A stretch of 14,713 nucleotides of DNA. It comes from an uncultured Bacteroidota bacterium (GTDB lineage: Bacteria > Bacteroidota > Bacteroidia > Flavobacteriales > Flavobacteriaceae). Below, in pieces: positions 6,626-13,543 of the stretch. The first letter of the stretch is position 1, and every line of letters starts with the position of its first letter. The DNA lies in NCBI GenBank assembly GCA_903819815.1, contig CAIJFC010000290.1, forward strand, positions 1 through 14,713. Reading direction: 5' to 3'. The notes below the pieces were generated by a model, which did not search any database, was not told where the DNA came from, and saw nothing but the letters and a program-made list of their open reading frames with translations. The position numbers and the translations under genes were made by a program.

Positions 6626-8625
6626 GATAATTCTAATGTTATAATTGTATCACTTTTTATTGCTTCGCCTGGGTTTATAGATTGTTTTTTTACTTTTCCA
6701 ACCCCAATAACTTTTACTTTTACTTTTAAATTACCTAATAAAGCCACTGCATCCATTCCAGACATTCCTTTTAAATTTGGAATTACATTCTTTTTATCTT
6801 GATTTTTAGTATAGTATTCCGAATAATTTTTTTCTTGATTTAAATTTTTTAGATTCAAATTTTTAACTTCATTTTTTGTAGGAGAATCCGTAAATATTTT
6901 TTGAGCAATTCTAGTAAATACCGGTCCAGCTACATCAGCTCCATAATATTGATTTGTTGAAGTATCTGGTTTGTGTACCACTACAATACAGGAATATTTT
7001 GGATTTTCTGCCGGAAAATAACCTACAAATGAGGATATATAATGTTTGTCAGCACCGTTATTTGATGAATAATTTGCTTGTGCAGTTCCCGTTTTTCCGG
7101 CAAATGAGAAATCTTTCGAATAAAGATCTTTTGCCGTTCCACGTTTTACCACATTTTCCAATACGGCTCTCAATTTTAAAATAGTAGCATTGGAACATAT
7201 CTTGGGATTCATAACTATTTTATCGAATTTTTTAATAGTTTTATTCCATTCTTTAATTTCAGAAACAAATTGTGGTTTTACCATTTCCCCATTATTTGCA
7301 ACCGAATTATAGAACGTTAATGTTTGCAATGGAGTGATTGAAACTTCATATCCAAAAGCCATTGATGGCAGTGACATTGGCGACCAACGTTTGTCTGTAG
7401 GCTGAGGAACTCTCGGAATTCCTTCCCCTTGAATAGACAATCCTAACGGCTTATTTAATCCATAAGAGTTTAAATGGTTCACAAACTCTGCAGGATTTTT
7501 TTTATAATTATTGTAAACTGCTTGAACCATTACCGTATTGGATGATTTTTCAAACCCTTTGGCCAATGAAATAATTCCGTAACCGCCGTCGTGAGAATCT
7601 TTCACTCTTCTACCTTCAATAAACATTAATCCTCCATTAGTATTAAAAACTGTACTTGTATCTACTTTTTTATCTTCCAATAGCGCCATCATATCTACTA
7701 ACTTATAAGTAGAACCAGGTTCGTGGGATTCTTGAATAGCATAATTGGTGGTTTCAGCATAAGTGTTATCAGCAATCCTTCCTAAATTTGAAATTGCTTT
7801 TACATATCCTGTTTTGGTTTCCATAACTACGACACATCCGTGTTCTGCTTTAAATTTGAGGAGTTGTTCCATCAATGCATGATGCGCAATGTCTTGAATA
7901 TAAACGTCTAATGTGGAAATAACATCATATCCATCTTGTGGCTCTACTTCATTCACATCACGAATGGGTTTCCATTGTCCTTTGGCAATTTTCTGTTTTA
8001 AAACTTTACCGTCTTTACCATTTAAATATTTTCTGAAAGCCCACTCAATTCCTTTTCCGTCAGGTAATCCTTCAGGCGTAATGCGTTCATAACCAATTGT
8101 TCTAGAAGCAATTTCGCCAATAGGATGCTTTCTAACTACCTCTTGTTCAACAATTATTCCACCTCTATAAATTCCCAATTTAAAAAGTGGAAATTCCTTG
8201 ATTTTAATGTATTGCGTGTAACTTAAATCTTTGGCTAACAAATAAAATCGATTGCCACTTGCTCTGGCTCTTGTTAATTCTAGTTGGAAAAAATTACTTG
8301 GTTTATCGAATAATACTGCTAGAGAATCAGATAATGGCTTGATGAATTTATGAAAATCTTTATCGTTAGGAGCCTTTGCATCAAAACGAATGTTGTAATT
8401 TGGGATTGACGTAGCTAGCAAGCTACCATCTGCAGAATAAATATTTCCCTTATTAGCAGGAATAACAAAGTTTTTAATCGAATGTTTGTTGGCTAATTTG
8501 CGCAAAGAATCTCCTTCTACCCATTGGATATTAGTCATTTTTACTACAATAGCAACCGCCATAAAAAAGATGACCACTGCAACTATATAAATTCGTAAGA
8601 TGATATTTTTATTATCTTCTACCAT
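6622..8625 (-). CDS. ftsI: FtsI-type penicillin-binding protein (septal transpeptidase) with C-terminal PASTA domain
   Basis: Class B penicillin-binding protein that crosslinks septal peptidoglycan in the periplasm, expected to pair with FtsW. The 667-residue protein has a short cytoplasmic N-terminus, one membrane helix (about 9-30), and a dimerisation/pedestal region with RKHPIGEIASRTIGY (165-179). The transpeptidase domain has all three active-site motifs: STYK (305-308, nucleophile Ser305), SSN (361-363) and KTGTA (511-515). After a low-complexity Asn/Lys linker (about 583-612) comes one PASTA domain (about 613-667), a fold often tied to muropeptide or lipid II recognition. The ATG at 8625 overlaps the ftsL stop by 7 nt, and the TGA stop overlaps the murE start. 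Its place right after ftsL and before murE supports FtsI over an elongation-type PBP2. Confidence 0.95.
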   Translation of the reverse strand: MVEDNKNIILRIYIVAVVIFFMAVAIVVKMTNIQWVEGDSLRKLANKHSIKNFVIPANKGNIYSADGSLLATSIPNYNIRFDAKAPNDKDFHKFIKPLSDSLAVLFDKPSNFFQLELTRARASGNRFYLLAKDLSYTQYIKIKEFPLFKLGIYRGGIIVEQEVVRKHPIGEIASRTIGYERITPEGLPDGKGIEWAFRKYLNGKDGKVLKQKIAKGQWKPIRDVNEVEPQDGYDVISTLDVYIQDIAHHALMEQLLKFKAEHGCVVVMETKTGYVKAISNLGRIADNTYAETTNYAIQESHEPGSTYKLVDMMALLEDKKVDTSTVFNTNGGLMFIEGRRVKDSHDGGYGIISLAKGFEKSSNTVMVQAVYNNYKKNPAEFVNHLNSYGLNKPLGLSIQGEGIPRVPQPTDKRWSPMSLPSMAFGYEVSITPLQTLTFYNSVANNGEMVKPQFVSEIKEWNKTIKKFDKIVMNPKICSNATILKLRAVLENVVKRGTAKDLYSKDFSFAGKTGTAQANYSSNNGADKHYISSFVGYFPAENPKYSCIVVVHKPDTSTNQYYGADVAGPVFTRIAQKIFTDSPTKNEVKNLNLKNLNQEKNYSEYYTKNQDKKNVIPNLKGMSGMDAVALLGNLKVKVKVIGVGKVKKQSINPGEAIKSDTIITLELS

Positions 8626-8972
8626 AATTTTTCGAAAAATCCTTTTTCTTCTTTTTTCTTCTTAATTACCACTTTAACTGGCGGAACAGAGGCCGGTACT
8701 ATTCCTTTTACAGCCATTTTTTCAGTTACCGTCGATTCCATTTTTAATTTCATTAATTCTGATCTTCGATCTACAAATTCGGAACGCAACTCTTTAACTT
8801 CCCCCGTTAACTTAATTATTTTAAATACTTTCTGATCTACGTTATTATTGTTTGCTATCATGATTATAGCCAGTAAAATCAGAAATACGATGAAACGCCA
8901 ATTTTTAGTCGCATTTGCTTCTTCGTTGATTAAGAATCTTGCTTTTAATATGCTATAAACTCCGTTTTTCAT
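8619..8972 (-). CDS. FtsL-like small membrane protein of the division cluster
   Basis: A 117-residue bitopic membrane protein: a cytoplasmic N-terminus of about 26 residues, one hydrophobic helix (about 27-42, FIVFLILLAIIMIANN), then a periplasmic segment (about 47-85) with heptad-like charged and hydrophobic spacing that suggests a coiled coil. It ends in a basic run (KKKKEEKG) and a C-terminal FFEKLW. Position between rsmH and ftsI, size and topology match FtsL, which in other bacteria links FtsI/FtsW to the divisome. FtsL sequences diverge strongly, so the assignment rests on position and topology more than on residues. It starts 3 nt after rsmH and overlaps ftsI by 7 nt, so it is clearly in the same transcript. 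Confidence 0.85.
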   Translation of the reverse strand: MKNGVYSILKARFLINEEANATKNWRFIVFLILLAIIMIANNNNVDQKVFKIIKLTGEVKELRSEFVDRRSELMKLKMESTVTEKMAVKGIVPASVPPVKVVIKKKKEEKGFFEKLW

Positions 8973-8975
8973 TTT

Positions 8976-9884
8976 TTACTTCTTTTCAGCAATCCTTAAT
9001 TTTGCACTTCTAGCTCTATTGTTGCTTTTTATTTCCTGAAAATCTGGGACAATTAATTTGCCAATAGTTTTAAAAGGAACTGAAAAATTTCCGAAGAAAT
9101 CACGTTCAGGTTCCCCTTCAAACATTCCGTTTTTCATTATTCTTTTTACCAATCTGTCTTCCAATGAATGATAGGAAATCACACTTAATCTGCCTCCGGG
9201 TTTCAAAATTTCTAAAGATTGCTCTAAAAATTCTTTTAAAACTTCCATTTCTTGGTTGACTTCGATTCGAATGGCTTGATACATTTGAGCTAAGATTTTA
9301 TGGCTTTTATGTGCTGGTAAAAAACGACCTAAAACCACTTTTAGCTGTTCTGTATTTTTAATTGGTTCCAACTCACGAGCTTCAATTATTACTCGGGCAA
9401 TTACTGGAGCATTTTTTAATTCTCCATAATCCAGAAACACCCTTCTTAAATTATCTTCGTCATATTCGTTGACCACTTTATAGGCATTTAAGTCCTGTTT
9501 TTGACTCATTCTCATGTCTAATTCGCCTTCAAAACGAGTAGAAAAACCGCGTTCAGCTACATCAAATTGATGAGACGAAACACCTAAATCAGCTAAAATT
9601 CCATCAACGCTTTTAATATTGTGAAATCGTAAAAATCTTTTTATAAATCGAAAATTCTCGTTTATTAATACAAATCGTTCATCATCAATAGAATTTGCAA
9701 GTGCGTCTTCATCCTGATCGAAAGCATACAATCTGCCTTTTGAACCTAACCTGCTTAAGATTTCTCTTGAATGACCTCCGCCTCCAAAAGTCACATCTAC
9801 ATAAATACCGTCAGGTTGAATATCTAGTCCGTCTACAGATTCTTTTAATAAAACGGGGTTATGATATTCCATTTTCATCATCAT
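8976..9884 (-). CDS. rsmH: RsmH (MraW), 16S rRNA N4-cytidine methyltransferase
   Basis: RsmH uses S-adenosylmethionine to methylate N4 of C1402 in the decoding centre of 16S rRNA. The 302-residue protein has the SAM-binding FGGGGHS (33-39), acidic DQDEDA (56-61), the catalytic-region LADLGVSS (97-104), ISYHSLEDRLVK (236-247), and the C-terminal NNRARSAKLRIAE (288-300), which together are diagnostic. The start is ambiguous: ATG codons lie in frame at 9884, 9881, 9878 and 9872, giving MMMKMEYHNP. The last of these would still place EYHNPVLL at the usual distance from the start. Whichever is used, the gene overlaps the 3' end of mraZ by 14-26 nt, implying coupling. Confidence 0.97.
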   Translation of the reverse strand: MMMKMEYHNPVLLKESVDGLDIQPDGIYVDVTFGGGGHSREILSRLGSKGRLYAFDQDEDALANSIDDERFVLINENFRFIKRFLRFHNIKSVDGILADLGVSSHQFDVAERGFSTRFEGELDMRMSQKQDLNAYKVVNEYDEDNLRRVFLDYGELKNAPVIARVIIEARELEPIKNTEQLKVVLGRFLPAHKSHKILAQMYQAIRIEVNQEMEVLKEFLEQSLEILKPGGRLSVISYHSLEDRLVKRIMKNGMFEGEPERDFFGNFSVPFKTIGKLIVPDFQEIKSNNRARSAKLRIAEKK

Positions 9885-10332
9885 TTACATTACCCATAAC
9901 TTCTTCGGCTAAATCTGCAAAGTCAACCTCATCGTTAGAAATGAAGTTTTCATATAAATCTTTATCCCAAATTTCAACTATATTAACCGCTGAAGAAAGC
10001 ACCAAATCTTTGGAAATTGATGCAAAGGCAACCAAATCTTTAGGTACTAATAATCTACCTAAAGCGTCTATTTCTACTACTTTAACACCAGCAGTAAAAC
10101 GACGGATAAAATCATTATTCTTTTTCACAAATCGGTTCAACTTGTTGATTTTATTCATCATCAAGTTCCATTCTGCCATTGGATACAATTCTAAACAAGG
10201 TTGAAAAACCGAACGCTTCAAGACAAAACCATCAAGAAGTCCGGCTGACAATTGCTTTTTCAAAGGCGCAGGTAAAAGCAGCCTTCCTTTAGCATCAACT
10301 TTGCATTCATATGTTCCAATAATTGAATTCAA
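9859..10332 (-). CDS. mraZ: MraZ, transcriptional regulator at the head of the dcw cluster
   Basis: MraZ is a DNA-binding protein of the AbrB-like swapped-hairpin type that in E. coli represses its own dcw promoter. The 157-residue protein shows the internal duplication of the family, with each half carrying the DxxGRLxxP signature: DAKGRLLLP (13-21) and DALGRLLVP (89-97). The start is TTG at 10332. In frame upstream there is a stop at 10345-10347 with no ATG between, and the TTG directly precedes the conserved NSIIGTYECKVDAKGR. It is first in the cluster, overlaps rsmH, and lies about 43 nt downstream of a GTGGTA repeat array that is its likely own operator. Confidence 0.96.
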   Translation of the reverse strand: MNSIIGTYECKVDAKGRLLLPAPLKKQLSAGLLDGFVLKRSVFQPCLELYPMAEWNLMMNKINKLNRFVKKNNDFIRRFTAGVKVVEIDALGRLLVPKDLVAFASISKDLVLSSAVNIVEIWDKDLYENFISNDEVDFADLAEEVMGNVNDDENGIS

Positions 10333-10358
10333 TTTTACTTGTTTTTAAATGATACTGA

Positions 10359-10366
10359 CAAAAATA
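10359..10366 (-). promoter_or_regulatory. Candidate -7 promoter box for mraZ/dcw (TATTTTTG)
   Basis: On the minus strand 10366-10359 reads TATTTTTG, an exact match to the Bacteroidota TAnnTTTG element. Transcription would begin near 10352, leaving a leader of about 20 nt before the TTG start of mraZ. A TTG -33 element is poorly placed: candidates lie 14 nt (10383-10381) and 24 nt (10393-10391) upstream, both inside the repeat array. Confidence 0.5.
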
Positions 10367-10374
10367 AAAAAAAA

Positions 10375-10422
10375 TTACCACAATTTACCACAAAATACCA
10401 CTTTGTTAATAAGTTTTACCAC
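10375..10422 (-). promoter_or_regulatory. Candidate MraZ operator: four GTGGTA boxes, three at exact 10-bp spacing
   Basis: On the minus strand GTGGTA occurs at 10422-10417, 10401-10396, 10391-10386 and 10381-10376. The three nearest mraZ are exactly 10 bp apart (TGGTA, five bases, TGGTA, five bases, TGGTA), and the fourth is 21 bp further, about two helical turns. E. coli MraZ binds TGGGN repeats separated by 5 nt, and mycoplasmal MraZ recognises AAAGTG-type repeats; two boxes here read AAAGTGGTA and AAGTGGTA. The array lies just upstream of the TATTTTTG box, where bound protein would cover the -33 region. Binding is inferred, not shown. Confidence 0.75.
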
Positions 10423-10657
10423 TTCTTATAAAAAAACAGAAAAAAAAGATAATTTATTTTATAAATCACTCTAAAACAATCCTTTAAAAATCGAATAAAA
10501 ATGAAGAATTTATAGATTACAACTGCTTTAGAAAATATTTAATGTAGATTTTATTTTTAGGAAACCTAAAATTAACTTTGAATTAATTTTTATATAAATA
10601 ATTTTACGATTTAATTATTTTTTGATTTTTTATTCAAAAAACAATCCATTTTAATAC

Positions 10658-10665
10658 TATATTTG
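10658..10665 (+). promoter_or_regulatory. Candidate -7 promoter box for the hydrolase gene (TATATTTG)
   Basis: TATATTTG matches TAnnTTTG and lies 25 nt before the ATG at 10691, predicting a start near 10672 and a leader of about 20 nt. No TTG is found at the usual distance upstream, so the -33 element is weak or absent. A second match, TAACTTTG at 10573-10580, would give a leader of about 100 nt. Confidence 0.45.
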
Positions 10666-10690
10666 TCTAAATAGAAAAGTAATAATTCTG

Positions 10691-11455
10691 ATGGAACAAG
10701 TCTTAAAAAAAGAAGGTCGATATACCTATTTTGAAGCTGGCGAAGGAACTCCAATAATAGTCTTACACGGATTAATGGGGGGATTGAGCAACTTTGAATC
10801 TGCAGGTGCCTATTTTTCTAAAAGAGGCTATAAAATTATTATACCTGAATTGCCTATTTATACACAAAGTTTATTACGAACTAATGTAAAAGCTTTTGCA
10901 AAATATGTAAAGGATTTTATTGTGTTTAAAGGTTTCGACAGAGTAATTTTAATGGGAAATTCTTTAGGCGGTCATATTGCATTATACCATGCAAAAATGT
11001 ATCCTGAAAAAATGCTTGGACTAGTAATAACTGGGAGTTCAGGTCTTTATGAAAATGCAATGGGCGATAGTTATCCAAGACGTGGCGATTACGATTACAT
11101 CCAAAAGAAAGCAGAAGCGGTATTTTATGATCCTAAAATTGCAACTAAAGAAATGGTTGACGAGGTTTTTAGCATGGCTAATGACCGAATTAAATTAATA
11201 AAAACGCTAACTATTGCAAAAAGCGCCATTCGACATAATATGGCAAAAGATTTGCCTAAAATGCACATTCCAACTTGTATAATTTGGGGTAAAAACGACA
11301 CGGTAACTCCGCCCGAAGTGGCATTAGAATTTAATAAGCTTTTACCCAATTCAACTTTATATTGGATTGATAAATGTGGGCACGCCGCGATGATGGAACG
11401 GCCAGATGAATTCAACGAAGTCATGCTCGAATGGCTAAAAAAGGTAAATTTATAA
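10691..11455 (+). CDS. Alpha/beta hydrolase, substrate unknown
   Basis: A 254-residue single-domain alpha/beta hydrolase. It shows the oxyanion-hole motif HGLMGG (26-31), the nucleophile elbow GNSLGG (89-94, Ser91), the acid in WGKNDTVTPP (199-208, Asp203), and the catalytic histidine in DKCGHAAMMERP (227-238, His231), so the triad is complete. A lid segment lies at roughly 115-190. There is no signal peptide, so it is probably cytoplasmic. The C-terminal HAAMMERPDEFNEVMLEWL pattern is common in C-C hydrolases, esterases and the BioH/MhpC-like group, but nothing in the sequence or neighbours fixes the substrate. It is transcribed alone: promoter box upstream and a strong terminator directly downstream. 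It is divergent from mraZ. Confidence 0.9.
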   Translation: MEQVLKKEGRYTYFEAGEGTPIIVLHGLMGGLSNFESAGAYFSKRGYKIIIPELPIYTQSLLRTNVKAFAKYVKDFIVFKGFDRVILMGNSLGGHIALYHAKMYPEKMLGLVITGSSGLYENAMGDSYPRRGDYDYIQKKAEAVFYDPKIATKEMVDEVFSMANDRIKLIKTLTIAKSAIRHNMAKDLPKMHIPTCIIWGKNDTVTPPEVALEFNKLLPNSTLYWIDKCGHAAMMERPDEFNEVMLEWLKKVNL

Positions 11456-11463
11456 ACTAATTT

Positions 11464-11500
11464 CACCAAATAATTTCTAAAATTGTTTGGTGTTTTTTTT
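11464..11500 (+). terminator. Strong intrinsic terminator after the hydrolase gene
   Basis: A stem of 13 pairs: CACCAAA (11464-11470), a U-G wobble (11471/11485) and AATTT (11472-11476) pair with AAATT (11480-11484) and TTTGGTG (11486-11492) across a 3-nt CTA loop. Eight T residues follow (11493-11500). It begins 8 nt after the hydrolase stop. Its right arm and T-tract overlap the engB promoter. Confidence 0.85.
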
Positions 11501-11511
11501 AACTACCTTTG
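11483..11511 (+). promoter_or_regulatory. engB promoter (TTG - 18 nt - TACCTTTG)
   Basis: TTG at 11483-11485 and TACCTTTG at 11504-11511 are separated by 18 nt, a good match to the Bacteroidota -33/-7 pattern and the best promoter in the window. Transcription should start near 11518, about 12 nt before the ATG at 11530. The -33 element lies within the 3' arm of the preceding terminator. Confidence 0.75.
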
Positions 11512-11529
11512 CAAAAACCAAAATTGAAT

Positions 11530-12150
11530 ATGAAAATTAATACTGCCGAATTTATTATTAGCAATTCAGAAGTGGATAAATGTCCCAAAGATTTTTTACC
11601 AGAATATGCCTTTATCGGTCGGTCAAACGTTGGAAAATCATCTTTGATAAACATGCTAACCAATCATAAAAATTTAGCAAAAACATCTGGAAGGCCTGGA
11701 AAAACCCAACTTATAAATCATTTTTTAATAAACAACAATTGGTTTTTAGTTGATTTACCGGGTTATGGCTACGCCAAAGTTTCCAAAAAAACAAAATCGA
11801 TATTCCAACAATTTATTACTGATTATTTTGAAACTCGAGAGCAATTGGTTTGCGCTTTTGTTTTAATTGATATACGTCATGAAGCTCAAAATATTGATAT
11901 TGAATTTATGTCCTATATGGGAGAAAGTGAAATTCCTTTTTGTATTGTATTTACCAAAGCAGATAAAATCAGTAAAGTGAAAATAAATTCACATATTGCT
12001 GCTTACAAAAAACAAATGTTTGCCAACAATTGGGCTGAAATGCCACATCATTTTGTAACCTCAGCAACAGAAATGACCGGAAAAATGGAATTATTGACTT
12101 ATATTGACGAAGTAAACCAGGAGGTTTTTAAAAACAATAGTCAGTTTTAA
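11530..12150 (+). CDS. engB: EngB (YihA/YsxC), ribosome-biogenesis GTPase
   Basis: Small GTPase of the TrmE-Era-EngA-EngB group, involved in assembly of the large ribosomal subunit. The 206-residue protein has all G motifs: G1 GRSNVGKSS (30-38), G2 SGRPGKTQ (53-60, Thr59), G3 DLPGYGYA (75-82), G4 TKAD (142-145) and G5 TSA (177-179). GRPGKTQ and DLPGYGYAKV are typical of EngB itself. A longer reading frame opens at a TTG at 11509, but that codon lies inside the -7 promoter box, upstream of the predicted transcript start, so the ATG at 11530 is chosen. It converges on gldC with a 7-nt gap and no clear terminator between them. Confidence 0.96.
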   Translation: MKINTAEFIISNSEVDKCPKDFLPEYAFIGRSNVGKSSLINMLTNHKNLAKTSGRPGKTQLINHFLINNNWFLVDLPGYGYAKVSKKTKSIFQQFITDYFETREQLVCAFVLIDIRHEAQNIDIEFMSYMGESEIPFCIVFTKADKISKVKINSHIAAYKKQMFANNWAEMPHHFVTSATEMTGKMELLTYIDEVNQEVFKNNSQF

Positions 12151-12157
12151 GTTGATT

Positions 12158-12490
12158 CTATTTCAATATTTCCAATTTCTCGGCAAAATAATCGCAAAAA
12201 TCTTTCATTGTTTCCGACATTTTTTCATCACCAGTTGCGCGCAAAAAAGTGTCCGACATAGCTACTAAAGTTTGATGAAAAAAAAGTTTCATTTCATCAA
12301 CTGGCATTTCTTTCGTCCATAAATCGATGCGTAAAGATTCTTTCGTTTTACTATCCCAAATAGCTAGCATAATTGCTTTTGCTTCTTCTGAATTTACGCC
12401 ACCATCTTGTGCGGACCAACTTAATTTTTCAGGTACTTTATTTTCGTCTAAATCAATGTAAAAATTAATTTCAGAGGTTGAATTTGCCAT
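12158..12490 (-). CDS. gldC: GldC, gliding motility protein
   Basis: A 110-residue soluble protein without signal peptide or membrane helix, acidic and Trp/Met-rich (SWSAQDGGV at 25-33, IDLWTKEMPVDEMKLFF at 55-71). I recognise it as GldC of the Bacteroidota gliding machinery, from sequence and from its pairing with gldB. In Flavobacterium johnsoniae, gldC mutants glide poorly; no enzymatic activity is known. The ATG at 12490 shares one base with the gldB stop (TAATG), so it is translated from the gldB transcript. It ends 7 nt from the convergent engB stop. Confidence 0.9.
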   Translation of the reverse strand: MANSTSEINFYIDLDENKVPEKLSWSAQDGGVNSEEAKAIMLAIWDSKTKESLRIDLWTKEMPVDEMKLFFHQTLVAMSDTFLRATGDEKMSETMKDFCDYFAEKLEILK

Positions 12491-13446
12491 TATTTTTTAG
12501 GTTTGTATTTTGAGTTTTGAAATAATTCTATTGGATCCATTTGCAATAATTGCTGTAAAGTTATATCATTATTATTCATAAAGGAACGGACAATTTGCCA
12601 GCCCAACCAAGTTCCTACTCTACCAGGTGATTCGTTGTCAATTTCTAGATAAAACTTTGAAAAAGGGGCTGGGTTAATAAATCGGCTTGGTAATTTTGAA
12701 TCGGTGCTATATAGCAATTGTTCTTCCATAAAATTTCGCCACATATAACTTTCATTTTCTTGACACCAATTTATTTGCTCTAGGGTGTAGCCAATTTTAT
12801 CCGCATCGGAACATTCCGGCAATAAAACATCTTTTAAATAGAGTTGCTTGCCGGCATAAACCATGTAGGATAGTAAACTTTTATTATTTCCAAATGCAAT
12901 TTTGGTTTCAGAAAAACTTGAAACGATATCGGGCATAATTTGAGTTTGTTCAAAATTCTGCTTTAAATATTCTGGAAATTCATAGAATTTATGACTTTTA
13001 CCTAAATACAAATCAAGGGAAATTAGAACTAAACTATCGGTGTAAATGGCTTTATTTTGATAATCCATTTCCGAAATTAGGGTAACTACTTTTGGGGTTT
13101 TGGTGTTTGGAAAATAGTATTTTATGTGTTGAAAAAGCGATACTAAATCGGAATTTACTTTTTCAAAATTGGAATATTTTTTTTGAACTTCAGAATACAA
13201 CTCTCTGTATAGTGGATTATTAATTTTATTGACCCAAACGGAATCTGGAGTATCCGCAGGAAAAAAATAAGGATATTGTTGTTTGACTTTAAGGAAGTTT
13301 TCCGCAGGAGTTTCATAGAAAATTTTATCGAAACGTTCTACTTTAATTGACATTGGAATTTCGTCAATTTCTTTTTCTATTTTATTTTTTTTATCACAAG
13401 ATGCAAAAAGCACCAATACTGAGAATAGAGACAACCATTTTTTCAT
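12490..13446 (-). CDS. gldB: GldB, gliding motility lipoprotein
   Basis: GldB is a cell-envelope lipoprotein needed for gliding and surface spreading in F. johnsoniae. From the ATG at 13446 the 318-residue protein opens with a lipoprotein signal: MKK, hydrophobic WLSLFSVLVLF, lipobox FASC with Cys17. The residues after Cys (DKKNKIEKE) show no obvious surface-export signal. The remainder is a soluble domain with SFSETKIAFGNNKSLLSYMVYAGKQLYL and a C-terminal RVGTWLGWQIVRSFMNNN stretch that I associate with GldB. The open frame extends to a TTG at 13512, but that would put 22 residues before the signal peptide; an ATG at 13455 (MSNMKKW) is a close alternative. Divergent from nadE, overlapping gldC by 1 nt. 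Confidence 0.92.
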   Translation of the reverse strand: MKKWLSLFSVLVLFASCDKKNKIEKEIDEIPMSIKVERFDKIFYETPAENFLKVKQQYPYFFPADTPDSVWVNKINNPLYRELYSEVQKKYSNFEKVNSDLVSLFQHIKYYFPNTKTPKVVTLISEMDYQNKAIYTDSLVLISLDLYLGKSHKFYEFPEYLKQNFEQTQIMPDIVSSFSETKIAFGNNKSLLSYMVYAGKQLYLKDVLLPECSDADKIGYTLEQINWCQENESYMWRNFMEEQLLYSTDSKLPSRFINPAPFSKFYLEIDNESPGRVGTWLGWQIVRSFMNNNDITLQQLLQMDPIELFQNSKYKPKK

Positions 13447-13543
13447 ATTAGACATTTTTAGCCCTGAGTGCAGTGGAAATCCTTTTTTTGAGGTACAAAA
13501 AAAAGATTGCAACGGAAAGCAGGAAATAGCTCCAAATAATTAT

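Larger units (their letters stand above)
10333..10690. other. Divergent AT-rich intergenic region between mraZ and the hydrolase gene
   Basis: These 358 nt contain no ORF I can support. The mraZ-proximal 90 nt hold the GTGGTA array and a promoter box. The middle (about 10430-10570) is A/T-rich with runs of A. It contains a small hairpin, TTTTAGG (10555-10561) and CCTAAAA (10565-10571) with a 3-nt loop and no U-tract. A TAACTTTG word at 10573-10580 fits the -7 consensus in the plus direction, and an 8-bp dyad, TTTTTTGA (10618-10625) and TCAAAAAA (10634-10641), lies upstream of the hydrolase promoter box. Nothing marks a structured RNA. Confidence 0.6.

Noticed and set aside
9695..10204. 169-codon open frame on the plus strand across rsmH and mraZ
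   Set aside because: It lies antisense to two well-supported genes with conserved motifs, and its translation is low-complexity and unlike any family I know.
10375..10422. CRISPR-like or iteron-type array
   Set aside because: Repeats are only 6 nt with 4-nt (and one 15-nt) gaps, and sit at the mraZ promoter; a MraZ operator explains them better.
10555..10571. Hairpin as a terminator
   Set aside because: 7-bp AT-rich stem with no T-run on either strand after it, and no gene ending nearby.
11125..11469. 114-codon frame on the minus strand inside the hydrolase
   Set aside because: Antisense shadow of a gene with an intact catalytic triad; no promoter or recognisable domain.
12124..12135. Perfect 12-bp palindrome GTTTTTAAAAAC near the engB end
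   Set aside because: Inside coding sequence and made of A and T runs expected by chance at this base composition; the weak stem after it lacks a T-tract.
13447..13512. Extension of GldB to a TTG at 13512
   Set aside because: It would bury a textbook lipoprotein signal peptide 22 residues into the protein.
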